DNA of 64,000 bases, taken from positions 2,108,001 through 2,172,000 of the forward strand of contig NC_019908.1 of NCBI RefSeq assembly GCF_000325665.1, in the 5' to 3' direction. The position numbers and the translations under genes are program-made. This document shows, piece by piece, positions 26,943 to 39,002 of the stretch. The notes under the pieces were generated by a model. It was not told the DNA's origin and did not search any database. It saw only the letters and a program-made list of their open reading frames with translations. The first letter of the stretch is position 1. The number at the start of each line of letters is the position of its first letter. The stretch comes from Brachyspira pilosicoli P43/6/78. GTDB taxonomy: Bacteria > Spirochaetota > Brachyspiria > Brachyspirales > Brachyspiraceae.

Positions 26943-29492
26943 TTATTTTTTTGTTTTTTTAGATTTAGTTGATGCTTTATCAGTTTTTTTGTTTTGCTTA
27001 TTTAATTTAAACATAAAGTCAAATACCTCTTCTACCTGCTTTACAGGGTGGAAAATAAGAGAACTTTTAACTTTATCAGGTATTTCATCTAAATCTCTTT
27101 TATTTTCAAAAGGTATTATAATATGTTTAATAAAACCTAATCTCTTAGCAGCTATAGTTTTTTCTTTAAGCCCTCCAATAGGAAGCACTTTTCCATTGAG
27201 AGAAAGCTCACCTGTCATAGCAGTATCATTTCTAATAACTTTATTCATAGCAAGCGATAATAAAGCAGTAGCTAAAGTAATACCGGCAGAAGGGCCGTCT
27301 TTTGGAGTAGCACCTTCTGGTATGTGTAAGTGTATTATAGCGTCATTAAAATAATTTTCATCAACGCCGTAATTTTTAGCAACACTTTTTACATAGCTAT
27401 AGGCAATCTGCACGCTCTCTGTCATCACCTCTCCAAGCTGTCCTGTTATGTTTATAGTGCCTGCATCTTTTTTCTCTTGTACTTTAATAGATTCTATAGT
27501 TAATGTAGCCCCGCCCATAGAAGTCCAAGCTAAACCTATTGCATTTCCTGGCTTTAAGTCTTTTTCTGTGAAGTCTTCTGTAAAAATTGGCTTTTTTAAG
27601 TACTTTTCTAAATCTTTAGAATCTATAGTTATGTTATAATTTTCCTTGTTGTTTGAAACTACATCGGCTGCAATTTTTCTGCATATTTTCTCTATCATTC
27701 TCTCGAAGTTACGCACCCCAGCCTCTCTTGCATAACCATTAACTATATCTGCTATAGCCTTGTTTGTAAACTTAACATTTTTAGCAATCAAACCATGTGC
27801 TTTTAATTGTCTTGGTATTATATATTTTGTAGCAATTTTTATTTTCTCTTCCATGATGTAGCCAGATAGTCTAATTACTTCCATTCTGTCAAGCAATGGT
27901 CTTGGAATAGTGTCTAATGTGTTTGCTGTTGTAATAAACAAAATATTAGATAAATCAAAAGGCAAATCAAGATAATGGTCTCTAAAAGAAGAGTTTTGCT
28001 CTGGGTCTAATACTTCAAGCAATGCACTAGAAGGGTCTCCCTGAAAGCTTGCTCCTAATTTATCTATTTCATCAAGCATTAAAACTGGATTTTTAGATTT
28101 AACAATTTTTAGAGCCTCAATTATTTTACCAGGCATAGCACCAATATATGTTCTTCTGTGTCCTTTAATTTCTGCCTCATCTCTCATACCGCCTAATGAG
28201 AATCTAAAGAATGGTCTGTCTAATGCTTCTGCAATGCTTTTTCCTATAGATGTTTTACCAACACCAGGAGGGCCTACAAAACATAGTATTGAAGATTTTT
28301 TATCTGGGTTTAGTTTTCTAACTGCCAAAAACTCATATATTCTCTCTTTTACATCTTCAAGTCCATAATGGTCTCTGTCTAATATTTTTTTGCTTTTTGT
28401 TATGTCTTCTCTCTCTTTGTTTTCTTTGTTCCAAGGGAGTGCAAACAATGTATCAAGATAATTTTTTGACACTGTGTACTCTGGAGAATGCGTATCTATT
28501 GTAGAAATTTTTTCTATTTCCTGCTCCATTCTCTCTCTTACTTCATCTACTATTTTTAATTCTTTTAACTCTTTTTTATATTTATCTATATCTTTTTGTT
28601 TAGGGTCTGTGTCGTAGCCTAATTCTTTTTTTATCTCTTTTAGTTGTTCTTTTAGAAAATAATCTCTTTGCTGTTTTTGTATTTTAGAGTTAATGCTTCC
28701 TTGAATTTTTTGCTGAAGTTTTGTTATTTCTCTCTCTTTTTGAAGAAGAAGTAAAACTTTTTCTAATCTTTCCTGTACATCAAAAGTTTCTAATATTTCC
28801 TGCTGACTAGCTCTTTCAACATTTATCATAGAAGTAACAAAATCTGCTAATTTACCAGGGTCATCTACATTTACCATTGTAAGACGCATCTCTTCTGTAA
28901 AAAGAGGGTTGTTTTCGCTTAATGATTTTACCTCAGAAAGTAAAGCTCTTGTATATGCTTTTATTTCTTTTGCCTCTTTATCATTATTTGTTGTTACTAT
29001 GTCTGGTATATATAAAGGCTCTGCTCTAATTACAGGGTCAGTTGAAATGTATCTAATTATTTTATATCTTTTAATTGAATTAATAAGGAGATTAAGTCCT
29101 CCATCTGGAAGATTAAGTTTTTTAAATACTTTTACAACAACGCCCACTTTATATATTTCATCGATAGTTGTTTTTTTTATGTCTTTAGGCTCATCTTGTA
29201 TATACAAATTAAGACCTAAAAAACCATCATTTTCAGCAATGGCTTTGTTTACAGCATTAGCTTGAGAAGCTGGTATTGGAAATGGTGCATAAAGACCTGG
29301 AAATAATGGCTTTCCCATTACAGGTATTATTATTAGTCTTGAGGGAAGTTTATCTTCAACTATTGATACAGCATTATCAGAATCGTTTTCTTGATTTGTT
29401 TCAATAGTTTTATCTTCAGTTTTATTTTCTATATTTTCATTTTTTTCTATATCGTTATTTTTGTTTTCTTTATTTTCATTATTTTCACTCAT
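26943..29492 (-). CDS. lon: ATP-dependent protease Lon
   Basis: 849 aa, full LonA architecture. A Lys/Glu/Asn-rich N-terminal extension (about 1-50) precedes the substrate-binding LON domain (LIIIPVMGKPLFPGLYAPF), a coiled region, and the AAA+ module with Walker A GPPGVGKTS near 405 and Walker B MLDEIDK. The protease domain has catalytic Ser in PKDGPSAG near 733 and Lys in GGLKEKTIAAKR near 776. It ends with a basic tail. It degrades misfolded and regulatory proteins in the cytosol. Preceded by a full consensus promoter; GGAG ribosome site. Confidence 0.97.
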   Translation of the reverse strand: MSENNENKENKNNDIEKNENIENKTEDKTIETNQENDSDNAVSIVEDKLPSRLIIIPVMGKPLFPGLYAPFPIPASQANAVNKAIAENDGFLGLNLYIQDEPKDIKKTTIDEIYKVGVVVKVFKKLNLPDGGLNLLINSIKRYKIIRYISTDPVIRAEPLYIPDIVTTNNDKEAKEIKAYTRALLSEVKSLSENNPLFTEEMRLTMVNVDDPGKLADFVTSMINVERASQQEILETFDVQERLEKVLLLLQKEREITKLQQKIQGSINSKIQKQQRDYFLKEQLKEIKKELGYDTDPKQKDIDKYKKELKELKIVDEVRERMEQEIEKISTIDTHSPEYTVSKNYLDTLFALPWNKENKEREDITKSKKILDRDHYGLEDVKERIYEFLAVRKLNPDKKSSILCFVGPPGVGKTSIGKSIAEALDRPFFRFSLGGMRDEAEIKGHRRTYIGAMPGKIIEALKIVKSKNPVLMLDEIDKLGASFQGDPSSALLEVLDPEQNSSFRDHYLDLPFDLSNILFITTANTLDTIPRPLLDRMEVIRLSGYIMEEKIKIATKYIIPRQLKAHGLIAKNVKFTNKAIADIVNGYAREAGVRNFERMIEKICRKIAADVVSNNKENYNITIDSKDLEKYLKKPIFTEDFTEKDLKPGNAIGLAWTSMGGATLTIESIKVQEKKDAGTINITGQLGEVMTESVQIAYSYVKSVAKNYGVDENYFNDAIIHLHIPEGATPKDGPSAGITLATALLSLAMNKVIRNDTAMTGELSLNGKVLPIGGLKEKTIAAKRLGFIKHIIIPFENKRDLDEIPDKVKSSLIFHPVKQVEEVFDFMFKLNKQNKKTDKASTKSKKTKK

Positions 29493-29519
29493 TGTGTTTT
29501 CTCCAAAATATGTTTTTAC

Positions 29520-29547
29520 ATTATAAACAAACTAATTATTTTGTCAA
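29520..29547 (-). promoter_or_regulatory. Promoter of lon
   Basis: Minus strand TTGACA (29542-29547), 16-nt spacer, TATAAT (29520-29525): perfect boxes. No CIRCE element was seen. Confidence 0.85.
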
Positions 29548-29625
29548 AATTTAATATTAAATAAAAAATAATAAATAATTATTTTTATATATAACCATAT
29601 TTACTAATAAAAAATTAAAACTATC

Positions 29626-29653
29626 TCAAAAAACAAGGGGCTTTTAAAGCCCC
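29626..29653 (-). terminator. Terminator of aminotransferase gene
   Basis: GGGGCTTT-T-AAAGCCCC palindrome (29637-29653). On the minus strand it is followed by TTGTTTTTT. Confidence 0.9.
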
Positions 29654-29692
29654 ATTATATTATTATTTTTTTAATTATTTTATTTATTGTTT

Positions 29693-30826
29693 TTATTTAT
29701 TTAAAAAATCTTTAATTCTCTTAACAGCCTCTTTTAATATAGGTATCTCTTGAGTTAAAGCTATTCTAAAATAATTTTCACTTCCAAAAGCAATACCCGG
29801 TACAACAGCAACACCAGTTTCATCTAATAATCTCATAGAAAAATCAAGTGAAGGCTCTTTAGAAAACTTACTGTATCCTACAAACAAATAAAAAGCTCCC
29901 CTAGGCTCTATTACATCAAAACCTAAATCAGTTAATTCTTTAGACATAGTAAAAGCCCTCTCTTTATAAATATCTCTATAACTTTCTATGATAGGATATT
30001 TTTCTAAAGCATATTCAGCAATAGCACAAGACAAACTAACCATACTTCCCACATTATTAAAACTAGCATTAACTAAATATTTTCTCACATCTTCAGGAGT
30101 TATACTGTATCCTATTCTCCAGCCAGTCATAGAATGCGACTTTGAAAAACCATTTAATATTATCACTTTATCTTTTATAGAAGGGTATGAAGCAAAAGAT
30201 GTAAATGGATAAAATGATATAGCAGAATATATTTCATCGGCTATAACAAATATATCTTTTTTTTCAAAATATTTTACAAGCTCATCAACCTCTTCTTTTT
30301 TTAGCATATATCCAGATGGGTTTCCAGGATTACTAAAAAGAATTGCTTTTGTTTTATTAGTTATAACTTTTTCTATCTTTTCAGGCTTTAATACAAGATT
30401 ATCTTCTCTTGTGTCTAGAAATACAACTTTACCATAAGACAATTTAACTGCTTGTTCATATGGTGAAAAAAATGGAGTAGGTATTATAACTTCATCATCA
30501 ATGTTTAATATAGTTCTAAATACAGATGATATACCTTCCATAGAACCAATATGCATAGTGATATTATTAGCATTAACATTTGAACCATAATATTTATTAT
30601 AATGCTTAGCAACCAAATCTCTTAAATGTTCGCTTCCGCCGGATTGAGTGTATGGCAGAGCATGTGTTTTAGCATATTCACAGCCATAATCAATTAATTC
30701 TTTCGGAGGCTGTAAATCTGGTTCTCCTATTGTGAGCATTATGCTGTCTTGTTTTTTTTGTGCTTTTTCTGTAAGTTCTCTTATTAACGAATATGGTACT
30801 TCTAATATATTTTTATTAAGCTGCAT
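29693..30826 (-). CDS. Class I pyridoxal-phosphate aminotransferase
   Basis: About 377 aa, fold-type I aminotransferase of the aspartate/aromatic group. Motifs are MLTIGEPDLQPP, LPYTQSGGSEHLRD, FSNPGNPSGYML, FVIADEIYSAI and the PLP-lysine motif SKSHSMTGWRIGY. Substrate preference (Asp, Ala or aromatic) is not determined. I chose the ATG at 30826 because GGAG sits 9 nt before it; that GGAG is formed by the first codons after the upstream ATG at 30841. Consensus promoter and clear terminator make it a single-gene unit. Confidence 0.9.
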   Translation of the reverse strand: MQLNKNILEVPYSLIRELTEKAQKKQDSIMLTIGEPDLQPPKELIDYGCEYAKTHALPYTQSGGSEHLRDLVAKHYNKYYGSNVNANNITMHIGSMEGISSVFRTILNIDDEVIIPTPFFSPYEQAVKLSYGKVVFLDTREDNLVLKPEKIEKVITNKTKAILFSNPGNPSGYMLKKEEVDELVKYFEKKDIFVIADEIYSAISFYPFTSFASYPSIKDKVIILNGFSKSHSMTGWRIGYSITPEDVRKYLVNASFNNVGSMVSLSCAIAEYALEKYPIIESYRDIYKERAFTMSKELTDLGFDVIEPRGAFYLFVGYSKFSKEPSLDFSMRLLDETGVAVVPGIAFGSENYFRIALTQEIPILKEAVKRIKDFLNK

Positions 30827-30884
30827 TTTTGTTGTCTCCATAAAAAATAGAAATTGAGTTTAAAATATTATTATATAGAGTAAT

Positions 30885-30913
30885 ATTATATATAAAAACT
30901 ATTTTTTTGTCAA
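30885..30913 (-). promoter_or_regulatory. Promoter of aminotransferase gene
   Basis: Minus strand TTGACA (30908-30913), 17-nt spacer, TATAAT (30885-30890). Confidence 0.85.
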
Positions 30914-30924
30914 TTTTATTATGG

Positions 30925-32255
30925 TTACATTTTCTTATAAAAATCTATATGATTTTGCAACTCTTCAGGCAAAGGATTACCTGTTTTAGTGAATTTGAAA
31001 TATCTATTTTCTAATTCAGTGGCTTTTTTATTTCTTATGTTTTTAAATCTATTAGCCATATCAGCAAACATAGGCTGTTTTTCAAGTTCATCTCTTATGT
31101 TTTTAGCAAAAGGAACTTGTCTGTATAGTATGCCTCTTGCTACTCTGTTTAGACGCATAATACCTTTACTTTCGTATTTAAGCCCATATAACATAATCTG
31201 ATACAAATACTTCTCTTAAATTGTTTCTGCATTTTTTAATTTGTACTTTTAATTTTTCTTTTAGCATCATCAGAGAGATTTCTATTTTTCTTGTAGAACT
31301 GAATATAATCGCTGTATTCTGAAGTGATAGACATTTGAGTAATATCATTCCAAGCAGGACCAAGCATAGTTTTACAAAGCTCCCATCTGAAAGCACCCAT
31401 CATAGGAAGAGTTAAACCTTCCAAATCTTCTGATGTAAATATAGGAAGTAGGAATCTAGCTGTACTATTTTTTTGTCTGCTTGAAAGCTCTTCCCACATT
31501 ATAGCACGAGAACCGTATGTAGGCATTAATATAATGTTTGGAAGTACTTCCTGCATAACTAATTCTTTTTCTATGTTTAGCTCTTTATTTTTATATAAAA
31601 CTTCTCTGTAGAAAGCAGAAAAATCTATTTCTAATATAGAGTTTAAAGTGTTTTCCATTGCTTCTCTTTTAATTAAAGAATCTTTGAAATCTTTAATTAT
31701 CATGTCCTTGTGAAGAATAGGGAAATAAACACTTATTTGACCATAACATAATCTATGAGTAGTTTCAATCATATTATCTATTTCATATTCAAGTCTTTTA
31801 AGAGGGCTTTCCCAATGTTCTTCTAATTCATGGTCGCTAATAATACCTCTTTTTTTCATCTCTCTTAAAGCTTCTCTATAGTCTTGTCCGAAACCATTAA
31901 CTGAAGGAGGCTCTTCTTTATCATAAATTTTTTGAAGCCATTCATCTATATAAAATACATTAATTTTTTTAGTAGATGTTTTATCTTTTACTTCGTATAA
32001 ATCAACAATTTGATTTGGAGTAAGTAATTGGTCGTCCATGTATCCGAAGTTTAAGAACATAGAAAATAATTTATTTTTTTCACTGTTTATAATATATTTT
32101 TTAGCTATTTCTTTATAAACTTCAAAGAATACATTTGTAACACTTCTTCTGATTTTTCTAGCATCATCTTCAGTGCTAAATTTATCTTTTAATTTTTTGA
32201 ATGCATTTAAAGATTTAAAGAATGTTGAAGCTCTATCTTCAGGTATTCCAGCCAT
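30925..32255 (-). CDS. Conserved hypothetical protein, two +1 frameshifts
   Basis: The main frame runs 32255-31236 (339 aa, starts MAGIPEDRASTFFKSL) and a C-terminal block 31206-30925 (..LYGLKYESKGIMRLNRVARG.., ends QNHIDFYKKM) lies in another frame. A third frame bridges them. Removing one T from the forward run 31247-31250 and one base near 31208-31222 gives a single 442-residue protein in which the junction reads KIKVQIKKCRNN. No known domain recognised; soluble, helical, charged. It starts 5 nt after the cyclic-nucleotide-binding-like gene (32261-33418), so the two form an operon and probably act together. No function is proposed. Confidence 0.6.
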
Positions 32256-32260
32256 TTCTA

Positions 32261-33418
32261 TTATTTTTTGCTAGGGTTTCTAATCTCTTCAGGAATAGCT
32301 TCTACACCCATAATTACTTGAACATTATTTTCTTCGCTATTCGATTCATCATTATTATGTGAGTTTATATTTTCTGTAAGTTTTTTTATAGTGCTTTCTA
32401 ATTCATCTATATCTATATTTAAATCATAGTCATATTTATTTTTAATTTTTTCGCATACATCTTTTGTAGTATTTGCTATATATCTAGAATATCTAGCCCA
32501 TACTTCATAATTTTTTCCTTGTTTTTCTAATTCAAAAGCCATTTTAGAATATTCTGTAAATAGAGATTCTTGATTGTTTGAATATAGAAAAGATATATTT
32601 TCCATAGTGCTTATAAATTCGAATTTCAACATATCAGCTATATCTTTTAAAGTTTGATATAATATAGCAGTAGCAGATAGAGTCATATTAACATCATAGC
32701 TAAAGAAAGGAGCTTTAATTTCTTTAGGCATAGTTAAAAATCTTTTTATATATTCAATTTCAAATTCTAATTTTTCATTTTCTTCTACGATTTTATTTTT
32801 ATTATTATTATATATCTCTTCATGGTCTTCTTTTATAAAATCAGTATTGAAATCTGTAGGGAAATTAAAACCATCATTTGTAGCATATTCAAAAACTTCT
32901 TTTGTTTTTAGAAATAATTCAGATTTAATATTTTTATTTTTAGCATTTAAATTAAAATACATAACCCCAAGATTTGTAGTTACTATTTTAAGTTCATCAT
33001 TAATTTTTTTAATTTTAATATATTCGTCATAAGTTTTCATTATCATATAAGCAAGAGAATGATACATATTAGTTAGATATGTTCTATTGCTATTAAAGAA
33101 TGTTTTTATATATTCTATATCAGGAATATTTATTGTATATATTTCATTATCATTTTTAGACTTAAAAGAAAATATATAATTAGAATCATACATAAAAGCT
33201 CCGATTCCAATCATAATATTTCTAGGTATAGAAAAAAGTTTACAACTATATTTCATAATTTCTTCTTCATCTTCTATCCCTATTAATTCTCTAGAAGATA
33301 TATAAACATCAATTTCACCTTTAGTGATAATAGAAATGTTTTTAATTTTTTCGCCTTCATGATATATAGTAGTATTTGGTGTAAGATTTTTTATTCCATT
33401 TTCTTCGGGTATATTCAT
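32261..33418 (-). CDS. Cyclic-nucleotide-binding-domain-like protein
   Basis: 385 aa. Residues about 10-125 look like a Crp/cNMP-binding beta-roll (GIKNLTPNTTIYHEGEKIKNISIITKGEIDVYIS..), the usual start of such domains, though the phosphate-binding cassette is not clear. The rest is helical and Asn/Glu/Lys-rich with no helix-turn-helix, so it is not a Crp-type transcription factor. It is divergent from the rRNA unit and precedes the hypothetical 30925-32255 gene by 5 nt. Possibly a spirochaetal signalling pair (inference). Confidence 0.6.
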   Translation of the reverse strand: MNIPEENGIKNLTPNTTIYHEGEKIKNISIITKGEIDVYISSRELIGIEDEEEIMKYSCKLFSIPRNIMIGIGAFMYDSNYIFSFKSKNDNEIYTINIPDIEYIKTFFNSNRTYLTNMYHSLAYMIMKTYDEYIKIKKINDELKIVTTNLGVMYFNLNAKNKNIKSELFLKTKEVFEYATNDGFNFPTDFNTDFIKEDHEEIYNNNKNKIVEENEKLEFEIEYIKRFLTMPKEIKAPFFSYDVNMTLSATAILYQTLKDIADMLKFEFISTMENISFLYSNNQESLFTEYSKMAFELEKQGKNYEVWARYSRYIANTTKDVCEKIKNKYDYDLNIDIDELESTIKKLTENINSHNNDESNSEENNVQVIMGVEAIPEEIRNPSKK

Positions 33419-33627
33419 ATCAAACTCTCTAAAATTATTTATGATAAATTATAAAAATAATAATACAATTATAAGTTTTTTTGTAAAAAAAAGCGAATTT
33501 TTGGTTAAATATTTTGTTTTAATTTTATTTAGAGAATTTGGCTTTAAAAATATGTATAAAATGTATAATATAAACCTATTTTTAGAAAAAAAATGCAAAA
33601 AATTTGTGTTTAACGGCAAAAATAGTA

Positions 33628-33655
33628 TTGCGTTTTTTTGGCTGCATGCTATACT
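33628..33655 (+). promoter_or_regulatory. Promoter of 23S-5S rRNA unit
   Basis: TTGCGT (33628-33633), 16-nt spacer, TATACT (33650-33655) with an extended -10 TGC just before. It is about 295 nt upstream of mature 23S. Confidence 0.65.
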
Positions 33656-33712
33656 AATAAAACATTGATGATAAATAAAAAACATCAATGAGAAACAAAA
33701 GATGATCTTTGA

Positions 33713-33734
33713 CAGATATATAAGAGCGTAGATT
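33713..33734 (+). promoter_or_regulatory. 23S rRNA processing stem, 5' arm
   Basis: Pairs with 36993-37014 over 22 nt with a single mismatch (key core GAGCGTAGATT against AATCTACGCTC). This brackets 23S and is the expected RNase III cleavage stem. Confidence 0.8.
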
Positions 33735-33950
33735 TTTATAAAGTATTTCCAATTAAGAAACGGAAAGTCAGCAATTATAAAAATCTTCACTTGATAAGAA
33801 AAGAAAACACAATTAGATTGTGTGTCTTAGAGTAGAAACAATTAAGCGGACGTTACTAAAGAATTAGAAGAAACAGCTTTAATTAGCTAATAGTCTCATT
33901 CAAGACGTATTAAACTTAGAAACTTAGCAATAAGAAGAAAAGGATAATAT

Positions 33951-36938
<2,988 letters not shown>

Positions 36939-36992
36939 TATTATCGTTTTCTTCTTACAAACAACAGAAAACATAATCAATCAGAATGAGAC

Positions 36993-37014
36993 AATCTACG
37001 CTCCTATATATCTG
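36993..37014 (+). promoter_or_regulatory. 23S rRNA processing stem, 3' arm
   Basis: Complement of 33713-33734, located between 23S and 5S. See that entry. Confidence 0.8.
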
Positions 37015-37057
37015 GCAATATCATCAATAATTTGTTCTTTAATTTGCTAATATTATT

Positions 37058-37172
37058 TCGGTGACCATAGAGAAAGTGATACACCCGTTCCCATTCCGAA
37101 CACGGCAGTTAAGCCTTTCATCGTCGATGGTACTGTAAGGGTAGCTTTACGGGAGAGTAGAACGTTGCCGGG
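37058..37172 (+). rRNA. rrf: 5S ribosomal RNA
   Basis: About 115 nt. Terminal helix CGGTGAC / GTTGCCG; conserved CCCGTTCCCATTCCGAACAC and GGGAGAGTAG. It lies about 120 nt after 23S in the same transcript. Confidence 0.95.
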
Positions 37173-37190
37173 TATATATTATATATTTTT

Positions 37191-37223
37191 ATCCCAATAG
37201 ATTATTTCTGTTGGGATTTTTTA
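37191..37223 (+). terminator. Terminator of rRNA unit
   Basis: ATCCCAA..TTGGGAT stem followed by TTTTTT. Confidence 0.9.
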
Positions 37224-37262
37224 TATTTAAATTTTTTATAAAAAACTACTTAGATTAATAAA

Positions 37263-37493
37263 ATGAATAATAAACAAAGAATTATAAAAACTATTAGAAT
37301 TATAGCATATTTATTTTCTTATATGATGGTTACAGTTGTATCTTTTAATTATGGTTATATGTTTTATGCTATTAAATTTGATGGTGCTTCTGCTTCAGCA
37401 AATATTTCTTTTATTTTTGCTTTGCCATTTATAATTGCTATATTATTATGTGTTATTTTAATAAAAATTATAAATAAAAAAATGAAAGATTAA
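37263..37493 (+). CDS. Small membrane protein, two TM segments
   Basis: 76 aa, hydrophobic segments at about 12-35 and 48-69, Lys-rich ends. No known family recognised. The ribosome site is poor. It resembles its neighbour at 37545 in topology and in the pattern LPFIIA / LLSFLIA before the second segment, so the two may be diverged duplicates. Confidence 0.5.
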   Translation: MNNKQRIIKTIRIIAYLFSYMMVTVVSFNYGYMFYAIKFDGASASANISFIFALPFIIAILLCVILIKIINKKMKD

Positions 37494-37544
37494 TAATAGA
37501 TAGATATTTTTTAATTCTCATAATTAATAGGGATATTACTAAAA

Positions 37545-37841
37545 ATGAATAGAAAAAATAAAAAAGTAAATAAAAAAATAATGGGTATATCTATATTATC
37601 AGTTACTATATTAACTATTATAATTACTCTGCCTCTCACTTTTCTTATTTATAATCTTAAATTGGAAAATGTTTCTTTTCTTCCAAATACTTTTTTAAAA
37701 TATCTTTTATCTTTTTTAATAGCTTTTACAATAATTCAATTATTGATGCTAATTTTTTATAAGATTGTATTACTTATTTTTACTATGATTTTTTCAGTTA
37801 TTATAAAGAAAATAGCTAAAGAAGATAGTAAATATAATTAA
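37545..37841 (+). CDS. Small membrane protein, two or more TM segments
   Basis: 98 aa, starts MNRKNKKVNKKIMG, with hydrophobic segments at about 12-36 and 48-86 and a charged tail. AGGGAT precedes the ATG. No family recognised. It is 51 nt after the previous small gene and convergent with scrR. Confidence 0.5.
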   Translation: MNRKNKKVNKKIMGISILSVTILTIIITLPLTFLIYNLKLENVSFLPNTFLKYLLSFLIAFTIIQLLMLIFYKIVLLIFTMIFSVIIKKIAKEDSKYN

Positions 37842-37848
37842 TCTGTAT

Positions 37849-38841
37849 TTATTTTACGCTTTTACCTTCTATGAATGTATAATCAATATAAAATACTTTT
37901 TCTACTTTTACATTATTAATTAAATTTATCAAAGTATTAGCAGCGGATACTCCAGCATTAAATGAATCAAATTTTATAGTTGAAAGTTCAGGCTCTATTA
38001 TTTTATCAATCTCATATCCTCCAAACGATATTACAGATATATCATCTGGAATTTTAAGCCCCATTTCCTTTGCAACCATATAAACACTATGAGCTTGCCT
38101 ATCTGTAGAACATATTATTGTATCTAATTTTTTATTTTTTAATAATTTTTTGGCTGCAATTTTTGAACTATCATAAGAAAAATCTGCTATTTCAATATTT
38201 ATTTGTTGTATCTTATATTTTTTTAAGCCGTCTATTATACCATTTCTTCTATTAACACCAATAGCAACATCTTTTTCATCAACGCTAATAAAGCCTATAT
38301 TTTTATGATTTCTCTTAGCAATATATTCTCCTATCTCTACTCCAGCATTATAATCATCATTAATTATACTTATACCATCACTATATTCTTGCCCATAAAT
38401 TACAAAAGGTATATCTAATTTTTTTAATATTTTTTTATGTTCAGCTGTAATATATGTTGCACTTAATACTATTCCATCAACATTTAATCTCTTTAGTTTT
38501 TCTATATATTTAATTTCTAACTCATTTTCATGATTAGTATTCATTATTATTGGCATATAATTTTTTTCTCTAAAAGTCCTCTCTAAACCAGTAAGCACTC
38601 TTGATGTTATTATTGAGTCTAAAGCAGGTACTATAATTCCTATCATATAGCTTCTTCTTGCTTTTAATCTAGCAAAAGTATTAGGCTCATAATTATATTT
38701 TTTTATTATTTTGGCAATTTTTTCTTTAGTTTCTTTTTTTATATATCCGCCGTTAAAGTATCTTGATATTGTAGTTTTTGTAACACCAGCAAGTTCTGCT
38801 ATTTCTTTCATTGTTATTTTTTTGTTTTCAGTTTTCATCAT
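37849..38841 (-). CDS. scrR: LacI-family transcriptional regulator, probable sucrose repressor
   Basis: 330 aa. N-terminal LacI helix-turn-helix (MKEIAELAGVTKTTISRYFNGGYIKKET), hinge region (YEPNTFARLKARRS) and a periplasmic-binding-protein-like effector domain (IGIIVPALDSIITSRVL). Divergent from the sucrose PTS gene, which has a LacI-type palindrome over its start site, so it most likely represses scrA-scrB and is released by a sugar or sugar phosphate. Symbol given by context. Confidence 0.85.
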   Translation of the reverse strand: MMKTENKKITMKEIAELAGVTKTTISRYFNGGYIKKETKEKIAKIIKKYNYEPNTFARLKARRSYMIGIIVPALDSIITSRVLTGLERTFREKNYMPIIMNTNHENELEIKYIEKLKRLNVDGIVLSATYITAEHKKILKKLDIPFVIYGQEYSDGISIINDDYNAGVEIGEYIAKRNHKNIGFISVDEKDVAIGVNRRNGIIDGLKKYKIQQINIEIADFSYDSSKIAAKKLLKNKKLDTIICSTDRQAHSVYMVAKEMGLKIPDDISVISFGGYEIDKIIEPELSTIKFDSFNAGVSAANTLINLINNVKVEKVFYIDYTFIEGKSVK

Positions 38842-38936
38842 TAGAACTCTTATTCTGTATTTTTAGAGAGTATATATCTTTTATATTAAAAATCAAATAT
38901 GCAACTTTATTTTTTGTAAATTTTTTTTAATTATAG

Positions 38937-38964
38937 TTGACAGTATATAAAAATATGATAAAAT
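38937..38964 (+). promoter_or_regulatory. Promoter of scrA-scrB
   Basis: TTGACA (38937-38942), 16-nt spacer, TAAAAT (38959-38964) with extended -10 TGA. Confidence 0.8.
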
Positions 38965-38965
38965 A

Positions 38966-38985
38966 ATATGTAACCGATTACATAT
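38966..38985 (+). promoter_or_regulatory. LacI-type operator
   Basis: 20-bp palindrome ATATGTAA-CCGA-TTACATAT with the central CG typical of LacI-family sites. It starts 2 nt after the -10, so bound repressor would cover the start of transcription. Confidence 0.8.
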
Positions 38986-39002
38986 ATATTAGGATTTTTA
39001 TT

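Larger units (their letters stand above)
33419..33950 (+). other. rRNA upstream region (leader of 23S)
   Basis: 532 nt between divergent units. It contains the rRNA promoter (33628-33655), a perfect 8-bp hairpin CATTGATG/CATCAATG (33663-33690), the 5' arm of the 23S processing stem (33713-33734), and a hairpin ACACAAT-TAG-ATTGTGT (33807-33823). Short open frames on either strand here have no coding features. Confidence 0.7.

Noticed and set aside
33441-33790. Frames of 75 and 113 codons on opposite strands upstream of 23S
   Set aside because: They overlap each other, the rRNA promoter and leader hairpins, and show only AT-driven residues.
38842-38936. Second LacI operator for scrR autoregulation
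   Set aside because: No second copy of the TGTAA-N4-TTACA pattern is present between scrR and the scrA promoter.
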